Part shown: positions 1 through 8,541 of the stretch, piece by piece
Numbering within the stretch: the first letter of the stretch is position 1
How the letters are laid out: each line of letters opens with the position of its first letter
Assembly (NCBI GenBank): GCA_040954595.2
Contig: CM082585.2
Location: forward strand, 4,650,001-4,714,000
Reading direction: 5' to 3'
DNA from: Balanoglossus misakiensis
Lineage: Eukaryota; Hemichordata
Length of the DNA: 64,000 nt
Notes under the pieces: generated by a model
What the model saw: only the letters and a program-made list of their open reading frames with translations
Told to the model about the DNA's origin: nothing
Databases searched by the model: none
Translations under genes and position numbers: made by a program

Positions 1-148
1 GGGGAGTTTGCTATCATTATATCACGCGCACTCGGTATTAAATGACAGAAATAATTTTGGAGTCCAAGTTTTATTTCGCGTTAGAACACTGAGCTAAACG
101 TTATTACACCAGCGGTACATCCGTTTCGGCTTTGTTTGGTTTAACTTC

Positions 149-232
149 CCCCCCCCCTTTTCTGGGCTAAATTTATCAAAATCAGACTGGTATCAATACA
201 ATAATGCATATTTAGATGGGGGGGGGGGGGGG
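149..232. repeat. Homopolymer C run and G run upstream of orphan gene A
   Basis: A run of C at about 149-157 is followed some 60 bp later by a run of 14 G at 219-232. The same pair, with different lengths, occurs in unit 2 (near 4788-4797 and 4858-4868). Unit 3 keeps only an interrupted G run (near 8239-8256). Such runs can pair with each other or form quadruplexes and are prone to replication slippage. No function is shown. Confidence 0.7.
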
Positions 233-320
233 CTAAATAAATGAAATGCCTGAAAAAAATTCTCGTATGCCATGTACGTTATATCGAAACATGAAAACTG
301 CCCAATTCCCGAGTTCTTGG

Positions 321-327
321 TATATAT
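321..327 (+). promoter_or_regulatory. TATA-like element upstream of orphan gene A
   Basis: The sequence tatatat followed by gctaat lies about 190 bp upstream of the ATG. Unit 2 has the same motif at 4957-4963; unit 3 has tacatat instead. It is a plausible core promoter that would give a 5' UTR of roughly 160 nt. This is inference only. Confidence 0.3.
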
Positions 328-515
328 GCTAATTTCTGATAAGCTTCTCGCGTTACTTTCTAATGATGGGCGCGTCAGAATCATTCCATGACAAAGGCAT
401 TCTAATTGCCATGACAACGATCTCCAATGTCGACATCAAGCAGTCTTTGTTCTACGTTTCAACAGCGAGCATTAGTGTTTACTACAAGCATGTTTCTTAC
501 TGAAAAGTAACCAAA

Positions 516-1493
516 ATGGGACTGTTAAGTATAATCTTCGCTCTCGCAGCCAACTTTGCAACTGCAGTATATGGTAGGGTGCATTCTGTACCCGTCGTTG
601 GAGCATATTTGACAACTTTTGATGATTTCTTCTTGAGAATTTGTGAAGTTCCAATCGTAGTTCGTGTTCGCCGTGCCGTCAAAGTCATTTGGGACTTGTA
701 TCTGAGCATGATGAAAGTTGTATTATTCATCGTTTTTTGGCCGATTTGTGTCCCTGTTTGGATCGTTAGGAAACTAATCACCAGGCAACGAGGCGCGGAC
801 TTGGAGGATGCGGCTGACACAGGACTGGTCAATCGTCTCACATCCGCGCTGAGACGTTTTGTCGTCAGTCTACCAGTGGTCGGACCAGTATTTGTCTGGG
901 TGGGAAATGCCACTCCACGTTTTGTACAAGTCGTCCGAGTCATCGTTTGGATTTTCTTAAATCCAAGCGAGTTCATCGAAAAGATAGAATCTTTCGACGC
1001 CAGACTCGTTGAATTGGAAGAGAGTGTTGCAGACTCTTCCGAGAAACTGGACGAGGTGAAACGTGATGTGTCCAACGAATGCAAGGAAATCGTCGAGCGA
1101 CACAGTCAAGACGTGGCCAATGTGAAACGTGATGTGTCCAACGAATGCAAGGAAATCGTCAAGCGACACTCTCAAGACGTGGCCAAGGTGAAACGTGATG
1201 TGTCCAACGAATGCAAGGAAATCGTCGAGCGACACTGTCAAGACGTGGCCAATGTGAAACGTGATGTGTCCAACGAATGCAGGGAAATCGTCAAGCGACA
1301 CTCTCAATACGTGGCCAAGGTGAAACGTGATGTGTCGAACGAATGCAGGGAAATCGTCGAGCGACACTCTCAAGACGTGGACAGACGTCTGGAAGAAATT
1401 CAGCGCGTCGCATCGCAAGTACCAACACCGAACTCACGCCTTAGCGTTCCTGGACTAGCGACCGCCAAGAGATGGTTTTTCGCTCGAAAGTGA
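516..1493 (+). CDS. Orphan membrane-associated coiled-coil protein, copy A (325 aa)
   Basis: I do not recognise this family. The gene appears intronless: one ATG-to-TGA frame with a polyA signal 94 bases after the stop. The N-terminal half has a hydrophobic leader (about 1-20, possibly a signal anchor) and hydrophobic stretches at about 60-90 and 113-155, separated by Arg/Lys-rich linkers such as RVRRAVK and RKLITRQR. This suggests an integral or monotopic membrane protein. From residue 181 come five 22-residue repeats (VKRDVSNEC... type), preceded by a helical linker (FDARLVELEESVADSSEKL), then a basic tail ending in FFARK. A 22-residue period is two hendecads, as expected of a continuous coiled coil or amphipathic helix. 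The start is supported by the same ATG in three copies, with ccaaa before it. Copies B and C have four repeats. Minus-strand frames in the repeat are shadows. Confidence 0.8.
   Translation: MGLLSIIFALAANFATAVYGRVHSVPVVGAYLTTFDDFFLRICEVPIVVRVRRAVKVIWDLYLSMMKVVLFIVFWPICVPVWIVRKLITRQRGADLEDAADTGLVNRLTSALRRFVVSLPVVGPVFVWVGNATPRFVQVVRVIVWIFLNPSEFIEKIESFDARLVELEESVADSSEKLDEVKRDVSNECKEIVERHSQDVANVKRDVSNECKEIVKRHSQDVAKVKRDVSNECKEIVERHCQDVANVKRDVSNECREIVKRHSQYVAKVKRDVSNECREIVERHSQDVDRRLEEIQRVASQVPTPNSRLSVPGLATAKRWFFARK
1056..1385 (+). repeat. 66-bp coding minisatellite, five copies (gene A)
   Basis: There are five head-to-tail 66-bp units in frame, each encoding 22 residues. Two subtypes alternate: one with VERH...DVAN and one with VKRH...VAK, so the effective period is 132 bp with opposite charge at one position. 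The last unit diverges (DVDRR). Copies B and C have four units, so A gained one or the others lost one. Confidence 0.92.
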
Positions 1494-1530
1494 GCTGGGA
1501 AGAACCCGTACCGTGTTTATCTTTAAACTC

Positions 1531-1570
1531 CAGTACAGACAATGATATTTCTAAAAGATTGTCTGTATTG
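1531..1570 (+). promoter_or_regulatory. 3' UTR stem-loop after orphan gene A
   Basis: The ten bases TACAGACAAT and ATTGTCTGTA form a perfect inverted repeat around a 14-nt loop. Three outer pairs, one of them G-U, extend the stem to 13 bp. It begins 38 nt after the stop and ends 17 nt before AATAAA (1587-1592). The stem is identical in all three copies, while the loop varies by one base. It could act in mRNA stability or 3' end formation. It lacks the histone-type stem-loop sequence. Confidence 0.65.
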
Positions 1571-1586
1571 TGATCATTTATTTGTT

Positions 1587-1592
1587 AATAAA
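1587..1592 (+). terminator. PolyA signal of orphan gene A
   Basis: AATAAA lies 94 nt after the stop codon. The equivalent signals of copies B and C are at 6157-6162 and 9547-9552. Confidence 0.7.
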
Positions 1593-1742
1593 ATTTGTTA
1601 CTTCACATTTCATGGTGTTAGTGATTCTATATCTGCGGCTAAATCTGAAGAGACTGTCAGATGTGAACAGATGGAAAGTTGTGACTCGTCTGAATACTGT
1701 TAATACGAGGGTTGCACCTGGCACATTTATAATTAGTTGTCA

Positions 1743-3569
1743 CAGTCAGATCGCACGGTGCTCATTTGCATATGAAAGTTCGTCAAGCCAGCGACCGTTA
1801 ATTTTCAAACAGACGGCAATAGGCCAGTTTTCAAGGTGATTTTCAACTTGATTTTTACACTCCGTGGTACAATAAAATACCATGCTAGCTCGATAAATTT
1901 CGAAAGTGATTCCTATTTTGCACTGCAGACGTAAATTTTATGAGAATCTGTCGGTAATAGTAGTAGTTTTTAGCGTGTTTTCGGTGGTATGTTGGTGACC
2001 TCGGAAGAGACGTCCACAAACGTGCCAAAAATCATTTGAAGACGACCTCGGAAGTTAACCAAGTTTTCGTGACAGATAGGTCTAATATCGGTCCCAACAT
2101 CCGTGAAAAGAAATTAACTCGAAATGCTTGTGTAACGGTCAGCTTAAAAATAATCGATGTAGTTCGACGATATGACCCGGAAGTATAGGCCCTACGTTGA
2201 CCTCTCCATGTTAGGCTTGTAAATACGGAAGTGTTGCGTTGCTCGTGAAACGACACGTTTATCGTGGGGAAAACAGTTTCTAAAAGACACTTGTCAAGTA
2301 AAAGTTACTGGATAGTGTATACCACTCTAAGGTAACATATCAGCCAAGTTTTAACTTAATTACTGGCCTGATTTCGACACAACATCGATCAATCGCACGA
2401 GTGCCGCGCCCGGGTGCTCCACGCCGTTCGCCTGCATTGGGCTACAAACAAATATTTGATTACCCATGCACAGAATGCCAGGTTTACCGTACGTGAGGAG
2501 CTCAGCTGACGTATTTTGTATATATTTTTTTCTCCGCATCGTGGGATATAAGTAGACTTTTCGAAAATGCCAAGTGTAACTTCGAAACCACTTCCCTTTA
2601 TTCGCCGATGATATATGCAATAAATACAACATTTGTGTCTGAAGGCGAGCGATTTGTCATCATTGCATTGGGTCGATAAATAATAATAATAGTAATTTAT
2701 TTATTAAACAGTGTTCAAAATACTACTACAAAATACAGGATAAAGAGTTAAAAATACAACAAAATACAGAATAAATTGTCAACTCAGACAGCTAAAATAA
2801 AACAGTCAACTGCAACACCACCACCACCACAAAAATCAGTCTTCATCAATCTGAAAGAACAATAAAATTAAAAAAAGTGAGTTTCCTTGACGGGCAAACC
2901 TTCATAAAATAATTGTTAGGGTTTAGTAAAACTCGGGATTACATATCAGCAATCAAAATTTCTTCGCACGAGAGAGGAGGGAAAACTACGCAGCTGGTAA
3001 AACCCAGGATCAAGCCTGCGCCAGCGTATATACGTACACATGCATGCTGTCTTCTCCCGCCATTTTGCAGAAGAAGTGGCGCTCACGGGTTGAAAAGTAA
3101 ACAAAATGGCGCTCACAGGTTGAAAGGTAAACAAAATTGAACTGGTCATATCGTCACTATCAAAGCTTGGAAGTGAATGAAAACTCAAAGAGAGGGAGTT
3201 TGATGTCTATATTTTGATAAAAGTTTGAAATTTCGTGGTAAAATCCATGTGTAACGGTCAGCTTAAAAATAATCGAGAGGATGTCAACGCTATGTGTTTT
3301 TTCACAGTCGTCAGAAATTTCGTGATTACAAAGAAACTACTCGACAGAAGTTGCCAAAAAATCATTCAGTAACAATCCAGTATACCTACCTTCAAGTGAA
3401 TCCACGGTTTTGTCTTAAAATAATCCACATCGCCTGAAAACAGCTCTATAATATCGAGTAAAAAAATGGCCTATTTCGCGACCCGTCAGCGGGGCCCACT
3501 CTAACGGCTACATGGTTTGAAGTACTTTCTTCATTTGCATATGTTAATGAATGCCGTGCGATCTGACTG
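1743..3569. mobile_element. Non-autonomous DNA transposon, 1.83 kb, with TIRs and a 4-bp target duplication
   Basis: The termini are inverted repeats, CAGTCAGATCGCACGG at the left and its exact complement at the right, with weaker similarity continuing inward through an ATTTGCATATG segment. GTCA flanks both ends (1739-1742 and 3570-3573). Units 2 and 3 carry the uninterrupted site gttgtcaagtgac, so insertion and target duplication can be read directly. I see no convincing transposase frame. Inside are a 27-bp direct repeat (near 2131 and 3249) and two copies of a 32-bp motif at about 3070-3138. A 4-bp duplication fits superfamilies such as Sola or Chapaev, but the family is not assigned. Confidence 0.88.
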
Positions 3570-3984
3570 GTCAAGTGACTTTTTTCCAACGTGGGTGGGA
3601 GTAGAGGATGAGGGGGAGGGTTCCAACACGAGGGTCGTAGAGGGCGCTGTGACACCCTTCAAAGACGTTGGTTTGATCAGACTGTGAATTCTCAATAGTG
3701 GACATGTCTTCGCGCAAATTTTCGGACTGTGATAATCAAATCCGCAAACCTCAAAAAGCTTGGAATTTAATCCCTTCTTTGTGAATGTTTTACACTACAT
3801 TTGTTACGACAATGATGATATGCCTTCGTTTTTTGTCTGTAATGGATGATTGGAGGACCGGATACAATGTTCTGTTCACCAGAGCAGGAAGGATTTGCTG
3901 TAGAGTATCTATCATCACATGATATGCACAATTTCAATGTTAACAGGATTTCACAAAGGGCAAGGCTTGGAACTTGGTCATGGA

Positions 3985-3996
3985 AATAAATTTATT
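3985..3996. terminator. Back-to-back polyA palindrome, unit 1
   Basis: AATAAATTTATT is a perfect 12-bp palindrome giving AATAAA on both strands. It recurs at 6727-6738 in unit 2 and 10128-10139 in unit 3. In unit 3 it lies 435 bp past the TAF6 stop on the minus strand and is the likely TAF6 polyA signal. Confidence 0.6.
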
Positions 3997-4428
3997 ACAA
4001 ACCAGATCCCATAGCCAAAAAAATCCACACTCTAATTTCCTTATATTTCTCCGTGTAAGATACAGAGCAAGGTATTCTTATTAATGATAATCTCTTCTGG
4101 GCTTGCTTTGCAAGAAATATTAAAATAGCACTGAATACATTGACCATTGAATACATGAAGCTCAGTAAGTCCCAACTGTGATCATAGAGAAGGAGATCTT
4201 GGCCTGATTTTCTTTTGCAGAGACAGAAAGTGGGATAACCATGATTCAAGTGTGTTCCAATTTTGTCAGACAATTCAAATTAATCACATAACTTTAAAAA
4301 GATGTTGAATTGTTCAGCTTTGTGTAAAGACATGTCAGGATGGACAAATTGCTCATTATGAATTTTCCTGCGTTTTGTGTCACTGGTTTGGTTGGAAAAA
4401 AAACCCAGGAAATTCTGGAGACGAGTGT

Positions 4429-4647
4429 TCAAGTGTCTAAGCTCTCCTTCTTGACTGTGACGGTCACAGTCTGCGGTGTTGATGTTTTCACTGCAGTGGT
4501 AACTGGTTGTGCGACAGTTCTGGTTGTTGCGGTGCTCTGCTGCGTCGACGCTGCGGCCACTGAAGTCGGCTGCGCCAGTGATGTCATCGGTTTGAATATG
4601 GGCGCCAGTTTGGGCATCTTCAGCTCCGTGTTGGGCTCGGCGGGGAG
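4429..4647 (-). pseudogene. Truncated copy of the last TAF6 exon (unit 1)
   Basis: This copies the 3' part of TAF6 exon 13: the last 72 codons, ending in KKESLDT and the same stop codon at 4429-4431. It breaks off at ggggag, where unit 2 begins, so it lacks the exon's first half and its splice acceptor. Differences from the live exon include an Asn for a Ser and a Phe for an Ile-type change near the break. It cannot be spliced as a normal terminal exon and is a duplication remnant. Confidence 0.85.
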
Positions 4648-5151
4648 TTTGCTATCATTATATCACGCGCACTCGGTATTAAATGACAGAAATAATTTTG
4701 GAGTCCAAGTTTTATTTCGCGTTAGAACACTGAGCTATACGTTATTGCATCAGCGGTACATCCGTTTCGGCTTTGTTTGGTTTAACTCCCCCCCCCCTTT
4801 TCTGGGCTAAATTTATCAAAATCAGACTGGTATCAATACAATAATGAATATTTAGATGGGGGGGGGGGCTAAATAAATGAAATGCCTGAAAAAAATTCTC
4901 GCATACCATGTACGTTATATCGAAAAATGAAAACTGCCCAATTCCCGAGTTCTTGGTATATATGCTAATTTCTGATAAGCTTCTCGCGTTACTTTCTAAT
5001 GATGGGCGCGTCAGAATCATTCCATGACAAAGGCATTCTTATTGCCATGACAACGATCTCCACTGTCGACATCAAGCAGTCTTTGTTCTACGTTTCAACA
5101 GCTAGCATTGGTGTTTACTACAAGCATGTTTCTTACTGAAAAGTAACCAAA

Positions 5152-6063
5152 ATGGGACTGTTAAGTATAATCTTCGCTCTCGCAGCCAACTTTGCAACTG
5201 CAGTATATGGTAGGGTGCATTCTGTACCCGTCGTTGGAGCATATTTGACAACTTTTCATGAGTTCTTCTTGAGAATTTGTGAAGTTCCAATCGTAGTTCG
5301 TGTTCGCCGTGCCGTCAAAGTCATTTGGGACTTGTATCTGAGCATGATGAAAGTTATCGTCTTCATCGTTTTTTGGCCGATTTGTGTCCCTGTTTGGATC
5401 ATTAGGAAACTAATCACCAGGCAACGAGGCGGGGACCTGGAGGATGCGGCTGACACAGGAGTGGTCAATCGTCTCACATCCGCGCTGAGACGTTTTGTCG
5501 TCAGTCTACCAGTGGTCGGACCAGTATTTGTCTGGGTGGGAAATGCCACTCCACGTTTTGTACAAGTCGTCCGAGTCATCGTTTGGATTTTCTTAAATCC
5601 AAGCGAGTTCATCGAAAAGATAGAATCTTTCGACGCCAGACTCGTTGAATTGGAAGAGAGTGTTGCAGACTCTTCCGAGAAACTGGACGAGGTGAAACGT
5701 GATGTGTCCAACGAATGCAGGGAAATCGCCAAGCGACACTCTCAAGACGTGGCCAAGGTGAAACGTGATATGTCCAACGAATGCAGGGAAATCGTCGAGC
5801 GACACTCTCAAGACGTAGCCAATGTGAAACGTGATGTGTCCAACGAATGCAGGGAAATCGTCAAGCGACACTCTCAATACGTGGCCAAGGTGAAACGTGA
5901 TGTGTCCAACGAATGCAGGGAAATCGTCCAGCGACACTCTCAAGACGTGGACAGACGTCTGGAAGAAATTCACCGCGTCGCATCGCAAGTACCAACACCA
6001 AACTCACGGCTTAGCGTTCCAGGACTAGCGACCGCTAAGAGATGGTTTTTCGCTCGAAAGTGA
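5152..6063 (+). CDS. Orphan membrane-associated coiled-coil protein, copy B (303 aa)
   Basis: This is an intact, intronless paralogue of copies A and C with the same hydrophobic N-terminal half and basic tail. It has four 22-residue repeats (5692-5955) instead of five. Visible substitutions against A include His-Glu for Asp-Asp near residue 36, Val-Ile for Val-Leu-type changes in the second hydrophobic stretch, and Ala for Val and Met for Val inside the repeats. All are conservative and the frame is open throughout. Three open copies favour a working protein over decaying repeats. The 3' stem-loop (6101-6140) and polyA signal (6157-6162) are retained. Function unknown. Confidence 0.78.
   Translation: MGLLSIIFALAANFATAVYGRVHSVPVVGAYLTTFHEFFLRICEVPIVVRVRRAVKVIWDLYLSMMKVIVFIVFWPICVPVWIIRKLITRQRGGDLEDAADTGVVNRLTSALRRFVVSLPVVGPVFVWVGNATPRFVQVVRVIVWIFLNPSEFIEKIESFDARLVELEESVADSSEKLDEVKRDVSNECREIAKRHSQDVAKVKRDMSNECREIVERHSQDVANVKRDVSNECREIVKRHSQYVAKVKRDVSNECREIVQRHSQDVDRRLEEIHRVASQVPTPNSRLSVPGLATAKRWFFARK
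5692..5955 (+). repeat. 66-bp coding minisatellite, four copies (gene B)
   Basis: There are four in-frame 66-bp units in the order K-type, E-type, K-type (with QYVAK), then terminal type (VQRH...DVDRR). Compared with gene A the leading E-type unit is absent. Confidence 0.9.
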
Positions 6064-6542
6064 GCTGGGAAGAACCCGTACCGTGTATATCTTTAAACTC
6101 CAGTACAGACAATGATATTTCTAACAGATTGTCTGTATTGTGATCATTTATTTGTTAATAAAATTTGTTATTTCACATTTCATGGTGTTAGTGATTCTAT
6201 ATCTGGGCTAAATCTGAAGAGTGTCAGTTGTAGACAGATGAACAGTTGTGACTCGTCCGAATACTGTTAATACGAGGGTTGCACCTGGTACATTTATAAT
6301 CAGTTGTCAAGTGACTTTTTCCATTGTTCGACTACAACGCGGGTGGGAGAAAAGAGGATAAGGTGGCCGTGGGGGGGGGGGGGTTCCAACACGAGGGTCG
6401 TAGAGGGCGCTGTGACACCCTTCAAAGACGTTGGTTTGATCAGACTGTGAATTCTCAACAGTGGACATGTCTTCCCGCAAAGTTTCGGACTCTGATGACC
6501 CCCAAACCTCAAAAAACTTGAAATGTAATATCTTCTTTGTAA

Positions 6543-6731
6543 ATGTTTTACACTACATTTGACAATGATGATATGCCTTCGTTTTTTGTCTGTAATGGAC
6601 TGGATACAATGTTTTGTTCACCAGAGCAGGAAGGATTTGCAGTAGAGTATCTGTCATCACATGATATGCACAATTTCAATGTTAACAGGATTTCACAAAG
6701 GGCAAGGCTTGGAACTTGGTCATGGAAATAA
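6543..6731 (+). other. Short conserved open frame ending RARLGTWSWK (unit 2)
   Basis: This 62-codon frame lies downstream of orphan gene B. Unit 3 keeps the frame (9917-10132, 71 codons, with a different start). Unit 1 breaks it with a small insertion near 3846. Several unit 1/unit 2 differences in the shared part fall at third codon positions (for example GCT/GCA and CTA/CTG). The TAA stop lies inside the AATAAA palindrome. It may be a chance frame, a decayed exon or a micropeptide. I see no clear splice acceptor. Confidence 0.25.
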
Positions 6732-7159
6732 ATTTATTACAAACCAGATCCCATAGCCAAAAAAATCCACACTCTAATTTCCTTATATTTCTCCGTGTAA
6801 GATACAGAGCAAGGTATTCTTATTAATGATAATCTCTTCTGGGCTTGCTTTGCAAGAAATATTAAAATAGCACTGAATACATTGACCATTGAATACATGA
6901 AGCTCAGTAAGTCCCAACTGTGATCATAGAGAAGTAGACTTTGGCCTGGTTGACTTTTGCAGAGACAGAAAGTGTGTTCCAGTTTCAAGTGTATTCCAAT
7001 TTTGTCAGATAATTCAAATTGATCACATGACTTTAAAAAGATGTTGAATTTTTCAGCTTTGTGTAAAGACATGTCATGATGGACAAATTGCTCATGATGA
7101 ATTTTCCTGCGTTTTGTGTCACTGGTTTAGTTGACCCAGGAAATTCTAGAGACGAGTGT

Positions 7160-7660
7160 TCAAGTGTCTAAGCTCTCCTTCTTGACTGTGACGGTCACAG
7201 TCTGCGGTGTTGACGTTTTCACTGCAGTGGTAACTGGTTGTGCGACAGTTCTGGTTGTTGCGGTGCTCTGCTGCGTGGACGCTGCGGCCACTGAAGTCGG
7301 CTGGGCCAGCGACGTCATCGGTTTGGATATGGGCGCCAGTTTGGGCATCTTCAGCTCCGTGTTGGGCTCGGCGGGGAGCGCCACGGGGCTGGAGGTGGTG
7401 ACGGGACTCTGGGCGCTGGCCGCCTGCGCCAGCGACATCAGCATGCTGGTAGCGCCCGAGGTGATGGCCGACGACTTCTGGACCGGCGTGCCCGGTTGCT
7501 GCGACGACGACCCAGCCGCGGTCGCCGTCGGGGTGGTCCCCGCCGACGACAAGGTCATGACCATAAACTTGCCGGTCGAACTCGGCGTGAGCACCTTCTG
7601 GGTGGACGAGGCGCTGCTGGTGCTCACGAGCTTGACGACAGTGGTTGGTTGAGAAGTAGT
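7160..7660 (-). pseudogene. Complete second copy of TAF6 last exon (unit 2), possible alternative terminal exon
   Basis: The open frame is equivalent to TAF6 exon 13, from the acceptor (ctgcaag on the + strand, read as cttgcag| on the minus) to the same stop. It has 167 codons including stop, against 164 in unit 3; the difference is an in-frame insertion of three residues after GSSS (QQP). Because the acceptor, frame and downstream polyA palindrome (6727-6738) all survive, transcripts reading through unit 3 could splice exon 12 to this copy and make a near-identical protein. It may instead be an unused duplicate. The sequence cannot decide. Confidence 0.75.
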
Positions 7661-8541
7661 CTGCAAGTGAGAAAACATGTTGATCTATGGATGATATTTT
7701 GATCTGTATGGAAAGTGTAAAATCTTTTACACTATTCACTTCATACAAAGGTTATTCCCTCAAAACACGACCATTGTCAAACGACATGTGCATCTACAGT
7801 CGCGTTGTGATTGGATAAATTTCTCATTGAGGACGACAACATCTGTGCATCCCAAAATTCAGCTGCTCACGCACAACTTCATTGGGCGAAATTTGTCAAG
7901 AGACAGCAGAAAGTACCTGTGGCGAGAATGTGGCAACCAGTGGCTGACCAATTTTAGTGTGCGCCTGCCATTTTGCAGAACTTGAACGTCGACTATATTG
8001 AACCATGTGCCAACTATTAATGCATGTTCATGTTTGCTATCATTATATCACGTGCACTCGGTATTAAAGGACAGAAATAATTTTGGAGTCCAAGTTTTAA
8101 TTCGCGTTAGAACACTGAGCTATACGTTATTACACCAGCGGTACAGTCCGATTCGGCTTTGATTTTAACTTTCCCTCTTTTTTCTGGGCTAAATTTATCA
8201 AAATCAGACTGGTATCAATACAATAATGAATATTTAGATGGGGGGAGGGGGGGGGGTCTAAATAAATGAAATGCCTGAAAAAAATTCTCGCATACCATGT
8301 ACGTTATATCGAAACATGAAAACTGCCCAAATCCCGAGTTCTTGGTACATATGCTAATTTCTGATAAGCTTCTCGCGTTACTTTCTAATGATGGGCGCGT
8401 CAGAGTCATTCCATGACAAAGGCATTCTAATTGCCATGACAACGATCTCCACTGTCGACATCAAGCAGTCTTTGTTCTACGTTTCAACAGCGAGCATTGT
8501 GTGTTTACTACAAGCATGTTTCTTACTGAAAAGTAACCAAA

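Larger units (their letters stand above)
1..4647. repeat. Tandem array unit 1 (longest copy, about 4.6 kb)
   Basis: This is the first of three tandem units. It begins at the motif tttgctatcattatatcac (from base 7) and ends inside a truncated copy of the last TAF6 exon (-). Bases 1-6 (ggggag) equal bases 4642-4647, the last bases before unit 2, so the window opens on the end of another unit and the array extends leftward. Order within the unit: upstream region with C and G homopolymer runs, orphan gene copy A (+), 3' stem-loop and polyA signal, an inserted DNA transposon (1743-3569), a spacer, a back-to-back polyA palindrome, and the TAF6 exon fragment. Without the transposon the unit is about 2.8 kb. 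Confidence 0.9.
4648..8032. repeat. Tandem array unit 2
   Basis: This unit has the same order as unit 1 but no transposon, and it carries a complete last TAF6 exon. Similarity to unit 3 runs from the shared left edge (tttgctatc) past the exon acceptor into intron-like sequence, to about 7840. The remaining 190 bases (about 7840-8032) match neither other unit and hold nothing I recognise. Next to unit 3 only scattered substitutions and small indels are seen, which suggests a recent duplication or gene conversion. Confidence 0.88.

Noticed and set aside
1056-1385. CRISPR-like array
   Set aside because: The repeats are contiguous and in frame, with no spacers, in an animal genome.
957-1418. 153-codon minus-strand frame over the orphan gene repeats (also at 5593-5988 and 8983-9378)
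   Set aside because: It is a shadow of the 66-bp repeat: a repeat whose length is a multiple of three keeps antisense frames open too. It has no separate promoter or domain.
2360-2632. 90-codon minus frame inside the 1.8 kb transposon
   Set aside because: It is too short and shows no DDE-type or zinc-finger motifs; the element appears non-autonomous.
7131-7652. 173-codon plus frame opposite the TAF6 exon copy
   Set aside because: It is the antisense shadow of a Ser/Thr-rich exon and has no support of its own.
7146-7748. 200-codon minus frame rich in His, Gly and Arg (and 10419-11153)
   Set aside because: It is the TAF6 last exon read in another frame. The spliced frame ending KKESLDT matches TAF6.
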